DNA of 64,000 bases from Agapetus fuscipes (taxonomy: Eukaryota > Arthropoda > Insecta > Trichoptera > Glossosomatidae), in the NCBI GenBank assembly GCA_951799405.1, contig OX637344.1:9610001-9674000 (forward strand). Direction: 5' to 3'. The notes beneath the pieces are model-generated. The model did not search any database. It was not told the DNA's origin and saw nothing but the letters and a program-made list of their open reading frames with translations. The stretch's first letter is position 1, and each line of letters begins with the position of its first letter. Shown one piece after another: positions 1-10,089 of this stretch. Position numbers and translations under genes: made by a program.

Positions 1-50
1 CCCGTATTATTATTTTTTGGTAAAAAATGTTTTTGATATTGTTATGGTTT

Positions 51-204
51 TAATCTAATCTAATCTAATCTAAGCTGCAAAGATATATATCATTTAAGAT
101 TTATATTAAATGCATTCCCACAAGCAGACATGTATAATTTCGCGCTAACACATGCCGCATGTGGACCTACAATATAAAAACCCAATCTCAAATGAACATA
201 AGCG
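51..204 (-). repeat. C repeat, 5'-truncated copy
   Basis: On the minus strand this is the 3' part of the C family. It includes the conserved stretch with GCATGTG and CGCGAAATTATAC and ends in CTTAGATTAGATTAGATTA, i.e. a (GATTA)n tail. The 5' half of C is missing and the sequence becomes unrelated at about 205. C-type retroposon tails are described under 14972-15221. Confidence 0.85.
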
Positions 205-289
205 GGTTCTATTTAATTAAAACTACGTCTATTTATTTTATCACTTTCTGTTTTTTAGGTATAGTTCGACGGTTGATTGATATCTCTAC

Positions 290-515
290 ACTGCAGGGAA
301 TTTCGGTCTTTAATTTATACTTACAATAAATATCATTCTCGAATCATGGATAATCGTCACACACCACCTTGCTACACTTTACCAGAACATTCGATCCAAC
401 ACATAATTCATCTCCAACGAATACAAATGGTTATTAGGTACCTACCTAAGTTTCTACTCACTTCTAGAGACTTCAGAGACCTACTATCAAACTAACACAG
501 ATAACCCAAACACAA
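290..515. repeat. Diverged duplicate of 42300-42530
   Basis: This A+T-rich stretch aligns by eye, with gaps, to 42300-42530. Shared islands include a TCTCGAATCAT-like word, an ACTAGAACAT-like word, TACCTACCTA and CTTCTAGAGA, in the same order. The similarity runs up to the stop end of the candidate exon at 518-785. It is either an old unknown repeat or a duplicated non-coding end of a gene. Confidence 0.5.
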
Positions 516-785
516 CTACCAATATCCTGCATATTCATAACAATATAATTTCGTATTCCTTCTCGCAGGCACAACATTGTATGTTTGCGCATTTACATAA
601 TTTATGTAGGCAGATATCAGAGGACAAAAACAAGCTGTCGGTTTGCTGCCAGAATAAGAGGAAGCGGACCTCCCAGAATCTGCGTCATTTAACGATGTGG
701 CTTTGCAAGTTTTCTGACAATTTGCGCCTTGGCATGTGAGGCAATTAGACACACGGGAAAGGCGTTTCGAGTAAGGCACATTATC
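516..785 (-). CDS. Candidate terminal exon, Cys-rich protein (unrecognised)
   Basis: Read on the minus strand, an open frame of about 89 codons starts right after a plausible 3' splice site (A/T-rich pyrimidine tract, then TTAG, AG at 786-787) and ends at a TAG at 516-518. The in-frame TAG that precedes the frame overlaps the acceptor itself, which is what an exon boundary would produce. The peptide has seven cysteines: C-x2-C-x4-C-x3-C near the start, a C-x-C in the middle and a YCYEY motif near the end. I do not recognise the family. The stretch is richer in G+C than its flanks and is not one of the abundant repeats. A donor-like TTG|GTAGTT at the end is an alternative to the stop. It could also be a chance frame. 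Confidence 0.35.
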   Translation of the reverse strand, partial: DNVPYSKRLSRVSNCLTCQGANCQKTCKATSLNDADSGRSASSYSGSKPTACFCPLISAYINYVNAQTYNVVPARRNTKLYCYEYAGYW

Positions 786-867
786 CTAATTAAAAAGTTA
801 ATTAATAAAAAATGTGCGTATTTTTAGTGTAGAAGAAGGTTAATTTCCATATTTTTTGTGAAATTGA

Positions 868-925
868 GTTCCTTGACTAGTTGGTATGAGGCTGACCACC
901 CATACTCTAAATAAGTGCAAATTAC
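868..925 (+). repeat. C repeat, 5' end fragment
   Basis: It starts at the canonical 5' end GTTCCTTGACT and keeps GGTATGAGGCTGACCACCC, then degrades after about 50 bases. It is followed directly by a minus-strand SINE-B piece. Confidence 0.75.
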
Positions 926-927
926 TG

Positions 928-1056
928 TAGCCAGGACCAGTTGCTGTAAGGCTGCATGAACCTTTGGTAAAAAACGAATATTTTTTTGTGCCCCGCTGCG
1001 AATCTAACCTACGACCTTCCAATTACGAGTGGTATTAGTCACTAGACTACGACTGA
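928..1056 (-). repeat. SINE-B, internally deleted copy
   Basis: On the minus strand it carries the tRNA-like head (TAGTCTAGTGACTAATACC, then a B-box-like GGTTAGATTCGC) followed by the GGTCCTGGCTACAG-type segment. About half of the middle is missing. SINE-B is described at 28758-29067. Confidence 0.75.
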
Positions 1057-1059
1057 AAA

Positions 1060-1655
1060 AATACAAAAATCAATAATCTGAAAATGGATCACTTTTCCAA
1101 TGTCACCCTTGTTTCAGGAAAAAATGGTAAGAATTGTTATGTTACTTTTTCAAAATTCATCCATGGACGCATTCTGCCACCATTCTGGCCGGTTTTCTGT
1201 GTTGTTTTCACTCGTATCCGACGCCGGGTCGGAGGTCAGTAATGTATGGAGATGAAGACGTATGAAAGCTTTCACACAGCTTGTCCCGTAATCTATAGAC
1301 AATCCGGGCAGAATGCGTTGTGTCTGAAAAGGCCTTCAAAATAGCCACGACGATCTTCGGTAAAAAAGAAACTTAACTAAGCAGGATAGGCTATAGATGT
1401 AGCTAGGAACTTAAATATAATATAAGTAAACTGTACTGTGTGGAGGCCATATCCCAATTTCCTTGTTTGTGGCCGCACTAGGGTGAGAGAAGGGGGGGGG
1501 GGGAGGTGAGGGGAGGGTCTAGATCACCGCCCGTCAGAGGACGACCCTTTCCCTTAGGGTTGCTGGTCGCCATGGCAACGGGGTCTGCCTATACTACGGG
1601 GTATGTCCGTGAAGTATGTACAAATAAACGAGACTGGTGCCTGATTTGACAAACA
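1060..1655. other. Unassigned unique sequence with a G tract
   Basis: I see no coding frame or known repeat here. It has a run of 12 G at about 1492-1503 and a G/C-rich patch to 1620. A stretch at 1140-1320 resembles 7020-7195 in reverse orientation (shared ATTCTGCC and GACGCCGGGTC-like words), so it is probably part of another low-copy repeat. Confidence 0.4.
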
Positions 1656-1658
1656 AAT

Positions 1659-3411
1659 TGTCTCATTACTCTGAAGGCACAGGAGGCTACCCTGCTACAT
1701 ACAGGAGGCGTCTCCTTATCAGTATAGATAAGCAGTCTCATTACCCTGAGGACACAGGAGGCTACCCTGCAACCTCACATACAAGAGGCGTCTCCTTACA
1801 GTATAGATAACAGTCTCATTACCTTGAGGACACAGGAGGCTACCCTGCAACCTTACATACAGGAGGCGTCTCCTTACAGTAAAGATAACAGTCTCATTAC
1901 CCTGAGGACACAGGAGGCTACCCTGCAACCTCACATACAAGAGGCGTCTCCTTACAGTATAGATAACAGTCTCATTACCTTGAGGACACAGGAGGCTACC
2001 CTGCAACCTTACATACAGGAGGCGTCTCCTTATCAGTATAGATAAGCAGTCTCATTACCCTGAGGACACAGGAGGCTACCCTGCAACCTCACATACAAGA
2101 GGCGTCTCCTTACAGTATGGATAACAGTCTCATTACCTTGAGGACACAGGAGGCTACCCTGCAACCTTACATACAGGAGGCGTCTCCTTATCATCAGTAA
2201 AGATAACAGTCTCATTACCCTGAGGACACAGGAGGCTACCCTGCAACCTCACATACAAGAGGCGTCTCCTTACAGTATAGATAACAGTCTCATTACCTTG
2301 AGGACACAGGAGGCTACCCTGCAACCTTACATACAGGAGGCGTCTCCTTACAGTAAAGATAACAGTCTCATTACCCTGAGGACACAGGAGGCTACCCTGC
2401 AACCTCACATACAAGAGGCGTCTCCTTACAGTATAGATAACAGTCTCATTACCTTGAGGACACAGGAGGCTACCCTGCAACCTTACATACAGGAGGCGTC
2501 TCCTTATCAGTATAGATAAGCAGTCTCATTACCCTGAGGACACAGGAGGCTACCCTGCAACCTCACATACAAGAGGCGTCTCCTTACAGTATGGATAACA
2601 GTCTCATTACCTTGAGGACACAGGAGGCTACCCTGCAACCTTACATACAGGAGGCGTCTCCTTATCATCAGTATGGATAACAGTCTCATTACCCTGAGGA
2701 CACAGGAGGCTACCCTGCTACCTCACATACAGGAGGCGTCTCCTTATCATCAGTATGTATAACAGTTTCATAACCCTGAGGTCACACGAGGCTACCCTGC
2801 TCCCTCACATTCAGGAGGCGTCTCCTTACAGTATAGATAACAGTCTCATTACCTTGAGGACACAGGAGGCTACCCTGCAACCTTACATACAGGAGGCGTC
2901 TCCTTATCAGTATAGATAAGCAGTCTCATTACCCTGAGGACACAGGAGGCTACCCTGCAACCTCACATACAAGAGGCGTCTCCTTACAGTATGGATAACA
3001 GTCTCATTACCTTGAGGACACAGGAGGCTACCCTGCAACCTTACATACAGGAGGCGTCTCCTTACAGTAAAGATAACAGTCTCATTACCCTGAGGACACA
3101 GGAGGCTACCCTGCTACCTCACATACAGGAGGCGTCTCCTTATCATCAGTATGTATAACAGTTTCATTACCCTGAGGTCACAGGAGGTTACCCTGCTCCC
3201 TCACATACAGGAGGCGTCTCCTTATCATCAGTATGTATAACAGTTTCATTACCCTGAGGTCACAGGAGGCTACCCTGCTCCCTCACATACAGGAGGCGTC
3301 TCCTTATCATCAGTATGGATAACAGTCTCATTACCCTGAGAACACAGGAGGCTACCTTGCTACCTTACATACAGGAGACGTCTCCTTATCATCAGTAGGG
3401 ATTATAGCGAG
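1659..3411. repeat. Minisatellite, 22 units of 78-82 bp
   Basis: Head-to-tail units begin with CAGTCTCATTACC and contain GGACACAGGAGGCTACCCTG and AGGAGGCGTCTCCTTA. Unit starts are at about 1661, 1733, 1811, 1889, 1967, 2047, 2125, 2207, 2285, 2363, 2441, 2521, 2599, 2681, 2763, 2841, 2921, 2999, 3077, 3159, 3241 and 3323. Lengths vary through the spacer (CAGTATAGATAA against TCATCAGTA forms). Because 78 is a multiple of 3, open frames appear on both strands, each with a 26-residue period; I read these as by-products. The array sits in non-coding DNA. Confidence 0.97.
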
Positions 3412-3605
3412 TCTAACAAGGCGCAGAAGGATGGACTTGAAACGAGGGCAGATTGCCGAAGTACTGTCTTTAATATAAGTCCAAGACGACAAACAAAGAT
3501 TTTTCCGAAAATTATATAAATACATAGAAACATATAAAATAACATTCTTTACGTTTACATATATTTTTCTCATTTTCGGAAAAGCCCAATAGTCATCTAA
3601 GCTTA

Positions 3606-3606
3606 C

Positions 3607-3648
<42 letters not shown>

Positions 3649-3650
3649 CT
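3606..3650. repeat. (AAT)n microsatellite
   Basis: About 14 perfect AAT units are followed by TTTATTGTACA. It may be the tail of an adjoining retroposon. Confidence 0.95.
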
Positions 3651-3832
3651 TTATTGTACACCACAAATAAATTACATTAAAATTATAAACAAAAGAGACA
3701 TATGTACAATGGGCGGTCTTATCGCACATGGCGATATCTTACAGACAACCTTAGGATGGACAAGATCTGCAAGCACAATGGTATGGGTAGTCCGTGGTAT
3801 TACAATAATTATGGTAAAAAAATACTGTATAA

Positions 3833-3833
<1 letters not shown>

Positions 3834-3872
<39 letters not shown>

Positions 3873-3963
3873 TATATCAACATATACATATAGATACACA
3901 CATAAACATAAATACATAAATACATACACACACACATACATACATACATATATACATATAACT
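3834..3963. repeat. (TA)n and ATACATA microsatellites
   Basis: A (TA)n run at about 3838-3866 is followed by imperfect CATA/TACA repeats to 3960. Open frames across it are low-complexity. Confidence 0.95.
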
Positions 3964-4675
3964 TAGCCATTACACTGATAGTAAGTGTTCCTTTAAAAGT
4001 TTCTTAAATATGGCCAGGGATTGCCAGGGACACAATATTACTTAAAAAAAAAAAAAAAGAGATATTGATTATCTGGCTTGCTGTTCAATTGAATTGGATT
4101 TTTTTATACTAGTTAATGCACTAGTTTCGTGCAAACCTTTATTGTTAATTTTATGGATTTTTATCAGATCCATTGCCGGTCCTAAATTGATCGATAAAGT
4201 ATATTTCACGCTGCATTCTATCAAAATGATGATAATCACACCCTTTGGGGATAACGAAGGCAAGAAGTTACTGTATGTGTTTCTTAGTTACGTTGGGTTA
4301 GGTGTTGTTTTTTTTTTAATGAGATAAATCTATGCAAACACAGAGAAAATCATTTCCTGTGTTTCTATATATTTATTTTCATTCCTAGAAAAACCTACAT
4401 TGCCGCCTTTCGTTCTAAGAGACTAGATTACAAAGTAAGGCCTGTTTACACTCACATAGCTGACTTTAATTAATTATTATTTCCTAACTATCGGGTATGA
4501 GATACGTGAGATAATGTGCACTCGACTTTATGTTCTGTGAATGGAATGAAAAACTTGCATTGACGATGTGTAATGGCATTATTGTACACAGGATTGTGTC
4601 TATTTATTAATTTAAGTATATAGAGTTAAATAAAGTTAAGTATATATTAAACAATCCGATGCAGTGGCGTGCAGT
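3964..4675. other. Unassigned A+T-rich sequence
   Basis: There is a 15-base A run at 4044-4058 and a long T run at 4308-4316. I see no splice-bounded open frame and no match to the families described elsewhere in the window. Confidence 0.4.
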
Positions 4676-4679
4676 GACA

Positions 4680-4787
4680 AATAATCAAAAAGGGTAAACT
4701 GATAAAACAACTGCCCACACGATTGAAATAAGTGCGACCTTTTCACTCATTCTAAAGTCGCTATGCTAACGTTGAAAATACCCGGCC
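4680..4787. mobile_element. K MITE, 5'-truncated copy
   Basis: It matches the K body (ACTGATAAAACAACTGCCCA, ATTGAAATAAGTGCG, AAGTCGCTATGCTAACGTTG) and ends in AAAATACCCGGCC, the K terminal repeat. The left end is lost. The family is described at 34083-34209. Confidence 0.75.
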
Positions 4788-4790
4788 AAA

Positions 4791-5042
4791 ATGATTCAAT
4801 GCACGTTTGATGAGGATTCGATCCCCCCATTAGAAATCATTTTCCGTTTCGGTTTTTCTTTCAAAGCCAAAATCAAAATACCGACAAAGTTTCCTCAGCT
4901 ATCACAAGTAATGAGAACCGGCTGGGAAACTCCCACTTCAAGTGAAGAGGTTGGCGTAAGGCCGCCCCCGTATCGGTGAAAAAAATCAGTCGCCGGACAA
5001 CACAGCAAGTAGTTACGCTACATGTGTAGATTAGTTGCGCTG
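4791..5042 (+). repeat. SINE-A, old copy lacking the A box
   Basis: It starts at the B-box region (GGATTCGATCCCC) and follows SINE-A through the TTTCCGTTTCGG, CCGGCTGGGAAACTCCCAC and GTTGGCGTAAGGCC blocks to TTAGTTGCG. Heavy divergence suggests an old insertion. Confidence 0.8.
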
Positions 5043-5482
5043 CACTTTCCGTGCTGCCTTAAAAATGCTTACAATTTTCTGAACTCCTCAGACTGTTCCA
5101 CTCCATTGGTCTCGCAATACGGAAATCACGGTCCCCAAAATAAGTGTTCATTTGACGGCGTGACTGTATAAACCTAGACAGCACCACTCCCTGCTGACGT
5201 CAGTGTCCGCCCCCTCACACTCACCTCAACGGGGAAAACATATCTGCCAGATATGACGGAGCCATACCATTTAGGGCTTTCAATACCATTAAACACACAC
5301 GGTACACTACACCACCCTCTCAGGAAAACGAAGAGAATAATAAAAATAATACTAGGATGATGTATTTGTGAGCACTGGTTTATGTGAATCACCCCTCAAG
5401 AGCCCTCTGTGAGCTTGGTCATTGCTATAGAAAGCGCCAATTCTTAAGTAAGACCCAGTTGCTGTAAGGCTGGATGGACATT

Positions 5483-5739
5483 TCGCTGCCTTAGTTCTTG
5501 TTTATCGTATACGCCATTGAGAAAATTTTATATGAGCAATGTTTGCATGTGCACTGCACCAATGTGTCTTATGAAAACAAGAAATTTATTTAAAAAATAT
5601 TTAAAGGAACTCTCACATTATCGAGTTTTACGGTTTTTCTTAGCTCAGATTGTGTAGAATTTGATTCATAAGACACCTGCATGAAAAAGTCAATTTTGAC
5701 AAGATTGGCGTATACGATAAACAAGAACTGGGGGAGCGA
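5483..5739. mobile_element. H MITE, complete copy
   Basis: Its ends are inverted: TTCTTGTTTATCGTATACGC near 5494 and its complement near 5705-5729, and the outermost TCGCT is also inverted. The interior contains TTAGCTCAGATTGTGTAGAA, shared with the H copies at 56333 and 60448. It has no coding capacity. The superfamily is not certain, because no clean target duplication can be read. Confidence 0.8.
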
Positions 5740-5802
5740 TTTGGTAACCGGTCTTCGGTAAAGGTAGATAGGTATATGATTTTTTTAACCCAGTGAAGAG
5801 CA

Positions 5803-6139
5803 TAAAAAAAAAAAAAACGCAACTAAGCTACACATATAGTGTAACTTCTTGCCGCGTTATCCCCGAAGGGGTCGCATGTGGCGAGTTGAACTTATTTATT
5901 TTTACAGGTAAGGGGGCCGGCCTTACGCCAACCACTTCAGTTGAAGTGGGGGTTTCCCAGCTCCCGAGAGTGCTGGTACTCATTTCTTCTGAAGGCTGAG
6001 TAAACCTTGCCGGTATTTTATTTTGGGGTTTGAAATAAACACCGAAACGGGAAATCATTTCTGACACCCTCGGTGGGATTCGAACCCGAGCTTTCGGTAT
6101 GGAATGCAAGCACTCTACCACCTGAGCTATCGACCGGAC
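5803..6139 (-). repeat. SINE-A, full-length copy
   Basis: On the minus strand it runs from GTCCGGTCGATAGCTCAGG (A box) and GGGTTCGAATCCCACC (B box) to TTAGTTGCG and then 14 T. AGCATA occurs at both edges as a possible short target duplication within SINE-B. The head is tRNA-derived, so an internal pol III promoter is expected from family knowledge. Confidence 0.95.
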
Positions 6140-6256
6140 TAGCATACCTACTTGAAAATACAAATTGCAGTGGTATTTTTTTGTGATCTGCCGGGATTCG
6201 AATCCACAACCTTGAATTTATGAGTCTGAAGCGTTACCGCTACACTACGGACTGAG

Positions 6257-6560
6257 AATTTAGAAGTGTGCGCCTGTGGTTTCTCAGCTTGACATTTCAG
6301 AGCTGCCGAAGGAAATACGTGCGTGTTGTCGGACCTGCCGGCCGTTTCCGCGAAGTCGGCCATGTTTGCTGTCCCCGCAGCAATTACAGCATTCCTCCTG
6401 CAGATATTCCGCTTATTCCACTCAAGACCACCGCAACGGTATTCGCACACAGTCTGCAGTCTGCTATGGCGGAGGCGGGCAGCGCGCAAATGCTTGTGTA
6501 TGCAGAACGCCACTGGTATGAGCGCGATGGCCGACGGACAGGCTGAATTTTGGTTTTAAA
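6257..6560. other. G+C-rich unique segment
   Basis: This CpG-rich stretch has short overlapping frames in several phases. None has splice signals or a family I recognise. It abuts the SINE-B head. Confidence 0.35.
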
Positions 6561-9240
6561 AAATGTAGTCTGCTTGGAATATTTTAAATTTCCCTTGGCG
6601 TGGTGACGTCACGCATCTATAGGTTTGACAATTAGAAGTTTAGCTCATAAACTTATTTAGGTTTTTGTGGTAGGAGGCTTATGATCTGTTCGGTCGAAAT
6701 CGGATCACTTTTGCCAATGCCACACCTGTTTTATGGAAAAGCTGCGACAGTTTCAGGTTTTGTGTTCATTTGAGGTATGGGTTTTTATTTTGTAAGTACA
6801 TACCTATGTAGCATGTATAAGTGTGAACTCAGAGACTGGATGGCGTAGTTTAGATAGCAGTGACTTCAGTTGATCAAGGAAGCAAAACTCATTACAGGTT
6901 GTCGTGTCATTGATGATGTTAACATTGGAGGGCTCTTGAGGTGTGATTTACACAAAAACAGCGCTCACCAAATAAGCCATCTTAATATTATAACTTTTAT
7001 CCCCATACACTAGATTACATACGAACCGGCGCCGGACTGGGTAGTGTGAATAGACAACGCATTCTGTCCAGAATGTCTATGGATTAACGTACTGTGTGAA
7101 AGCTTTTATCCATCTCTATCCTGACGTCTGACCCGCGCCGGATAGAAAAAAATATGGAAAAACCGGGTAGAATGGTGGCAGAATGCGTCTAGTGTGTAAT
7201 GCTGTAAGGTTTATATAAAAAGAGTCTATGTAATAGTACAAACCACTTCGTTTCATATTATTTTCATGGTTAGTAGAATATTGTGGTCTGTACACAGTAG
7301 GAGATAATAAACTTCTCTCTCGCAGTGTCGGGCTGATGTTTACAGCTGCCCCCCGCCCCTGATCGATACCGCAACCTCACCCTCAGGCCCCCAGCCCACC
7401 ACCCACCATCACCTCCCTCCCACCCAACACTCACAGGAGGCTCACGGGTTCACACCGGGGACGGACGACCTTTTCACAGAACAGAGGAGTAACATCCACA
7501 TTTTTCTAACCACCATATTGAGAGTTTATGTCGCTTCATTGTATTTCTTTTCTTCAAATTGTGTGTGCACGCAAACAATAAAGCTTTTGTGAACGATTTT
7601 GCATATTTCGCATAAATGTCATACAGACTGAAAATTTGAATCGTCCCACTGGCGACAATTTTAAATTGTCATGTGTCATATGGGAAATTGTCAAGTGTAA
7701 GTAATATTGTCTTTTAAATCGGAAAATTATCCGTCGTATAAAAGGCCCAATAAAGGAGGGGGAGATAGGTGAGAAAGATGCAACTCTGAACTATCTGTCC
7801 TGTACTAAGACGTTGTCGCGATACAGGTCGTATAGTTCTGAAGGGAGACATATCATATGCATCGAATGTAGGTTCGATTGGAGACTGTAAAATACAGTTG
7901 TGATGACAGTGGGACAACTCAGTTAAAATATCTGGACGGATTCGTTAAAGACTGCTGTGCGGTAGGAGTATGAAATTGAAGGAAGAAGGCATGGACAAGC
8001 AGAGGTGGCTGCGGTTGATCAAAGAGGCCAAATCTCACCCTGGCTTTTTGTGCCATTGACGATGATGAAACTTGATATCTCCAGAAAAATATGTAATGAG
8101 GAGCAGAACGAGCAGGATTGAGACTTAAGCACCTGCAAGACACTATAAAGTAGCAAGATATGGCCTGAGATTCTGGCATAAAACTGCCCACTATATTTTT
8201 TTTTATTGTCAGTTCTCATGGATCTTATTAAAAATCAGAGGAGAGGAAAAGTGTGCTGGCGAAGCCGGACTTTAAACTAGAATGCCGTAACCATGCGCAG
8301 CACGAGTAGGCAGGATAGTTATCAAATATTTTAGTTATACCAAAAAAATGTACACGAATTTAAAATTTCTGAGTTACTCGTTTTTAAGTATTTGAGCTAC
8401 CTACACACTTAAGAGGCTTTTAACAAAAAAACATGCGTAGCTGTTAAGTTACAAGTGTAAAGGAGGTAACAGGACACCAGAGAGTGAAGTGGGCCAATGG
8501 GATTAGCGGGCATAAGACGACCAGTGTAGCAGGCCGACATGTGTAGTGATGTTGTAAGCCGCGGCACTTACCTATAAGTGACACACCACAATGTATCCGA
8601 TTACAGAGTATCGCATTAATGCTGGGTGTTGTTTATGCTGTTGGAATCATTTTTTTTAATTAGCTGTTTTCCTACTCGTATCAGTAGCGTAGAGATGTTA
8701 AAAAATACTTATTAGAGCTGAGGAAGCACATAGAAATATACTGTTATGTAAATACGAAATATAAATATTTAAAATAAGTAGGTATTAGTTATAGTTATAG
8801 GAATTCTGTATTGTATTGTGTGGGTAGGAATAAGTTAATAAAATACTTGAAGCATCGAGAAATAATGATTACTACGCCTTTCTGGAACTGTCTAGCGAAT
8901 ATAGATCTAGATTGTACTGTTTTGAAGAGTATAAGAAGGGTGCGAGTGGCTTGCAGAGCGAGTATCTTACGAGCTTTACTACTACATACATTGAACCAAA
9001 ACCAGTGAACAGAAACCAAGTGTAATGGAATAGTCGAGACTACCTTTGTTAAAATAAATTATTAAAAGTGTAAAAATAAACAACTGTATAAGAAGACCAG
9101 TATTTTTAATTGAAAGACTTTTGAACCCTAAATTCGTAACAATACTAAGAACAATAAACTAGAAGATTTGTACTGTATAAATTGAAATTAAAAATATTTG
9201 CCTCGAAAAGAAACGTATGTACGATTAGTATTGATTTCAT
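6561..9240. other. Mostly unassigned sequence with repeat scraps
   Basis: A SINE-B tail scrap (AGGGCTCTTGAGGTGTG to AAATAAGCC) lies at 6930-6980. The stretch 7320-7490 is C-rich. I see no convincing exon or RNA gene in the rest. Confidence 0.4.
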
Positions 9241-9249
9241 GGGTTACAT

Positions 9250-9301
9250 GATACACAGTGACAAAACGCCACATGACATAACATGTAACAAAACGCCACA
9301 T
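9250..9301 (-). repeat. Degenerate TGTCATGTGNCGTTNTG units
   Basis: About three copies of ACAAAACGCCACATGACA-like units, in the reverse orientation to the 9654-9855 and 38086-38500 arrays, directly precede SINE-A. Confidence 0.6.
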
Positions 9302-9627
9302 GTCCGGTCGATAGCTCAGTTGGTAGAGTGCTTGCATTCTACCCCGTGAGCTCGGGTTCGAATCCCACCGAGGAGGGTGTCAGAAATGATTTCCTATTTC
9401 GGTGTTTATTTAAAGCCCCATAATAAAAATACCGGCAAGGTTTACTCAGCCTTCACAAGAAATGAGTACCAGCCCCCTCGGGAGCTGGGAAACCCCCACT
9501 TCAACTGAAGTGGTTGGCGTAAGGCCGGCCCCCTTACCTGTAAAAATAAATAGGTTCAACTCGTTACATGCGACCCCTTCGGGGATAACGCGGCAAGAAG
9601 TTACACTATATGTGTAGCTTAGTTGCG

Positions 9628-9656
<29 letters not shown>
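9302..9656 (+). repeat. SINE-A, full-length, 29-T tail
   Basis: The A box (TAGCTCAGTTGGTAGAGTG) is followed by the B box (GGGTTCGAATCCC), the TTTCGGTGTTTATTT block and the CACTTCAACTGAAGTGG hairpin block, then TTAGTTGCG and 29 consecutive T. On the tRNA-sense strand the tail is T, not A, which is unusual for a SINE. A 3-base duplication (GAGGAGG) near the B box is shared with 11954-12283 and may mark a subfamily. Confidence 0.97.
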
Positions 9657-9659
<3 letters not shown>

Positions 9660-9855
9660 TAACGACAGTGTATGGTGTGTCTTGTTTTAGGTATGTGATG
9701 TTTTGTCCTTGTGTTTTTTGACATAGTGATGTATTTTATGTGTTGTTTTGTCATAGTGAAGTTTTATCATGTGATGTACTGTCATTGTGATTTTCTGTCA
9801 TGTGTTTTTCTGTCATTTATCGTTTTGTCACAGTGCCGTTCCGATTGCATGAACG
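9657..9855 (+). repeat. Degenerate tandem repeats related to the 38-kb array
   Basis: Degenerate TGTCATGTG/TTTTGTCAT units share flanks with the 38086-38500 array: GTGATGTACTGTCAT before, and TCGTTTTGTCAC then CGTTCCG after. Both loci therefore look like copies of one repeat-bearing element. Confidence 0.7.
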
Positions 9856-9867
9856 TATTTTGCGTCA

Positions 9868-9985
9868 CCAACATAACATTAATGTATGGAATTGAAGCAT
9901 GGACTATGATTGTAAGAGAAACTTGTAAGGCATAGGTATACGGTGGAAATGGAGGCAGCTCTGCAGAGACTCTGGACAGCTTAAA
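9868..9985 (+). mobile_element. LINE-D3 fragment
   Basis: Frames read LMYGIEAWTM, the reverse-transcriptase C-terminal motif also seen at 37080, and then GGCAGCTCTGCAGAGACTCTGG, the D3 end region. It is internally deleted and frameshifted, so it is not coding. Confidence 0.75.
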
Positions 9986-10089
9986 TGAAATGGGAAAAAG
10001 AGTTATAGTTACAAATGCATTTTTGAGGTAGGTACCTAAAAGATTTTGATTGAATTTAGGTATTATGAAAGGTAAGAAGGTTAGCACAA

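Larger units (their letters stand above)
5350..6256 (-). repeat. SINE-B broken by two later insertions
   Basis: Three pieces of one minus-strand SINE-B are in order: 5350-5482 (tail to GGATGGAC), about 5740-5802 (ACCGGTCTTCGGTAAAGG to GAAGAGCAT) and 6140-6256 (TTTTTTGTG to the tRNA-like head with GGGATTCGAATCC). Between the pieces lie MITE H (5483-5739) and SINE-A (5803-6139). Read without the inserts, the order matches intact SINE-B. Confidence 0.85.

Noticed and set aside
51..80. Telomere-like repeats
   Set aside because: The (TAATC)n run is the tail of a C retroposon; insect TTAGG repeats are not seen.
1659..3411. CRISPR array
   Set aside because: Units are directly adjacent and similar throughout, with no unique spacers, and the DNA is animal. 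It is a minisatellite.
9302..9375. tRNA gene
   Set aside because: A and B boxes are good, but the acceptor ends do not pair as in a working tRNA, and the sequence continues as SINE-A in many copies.
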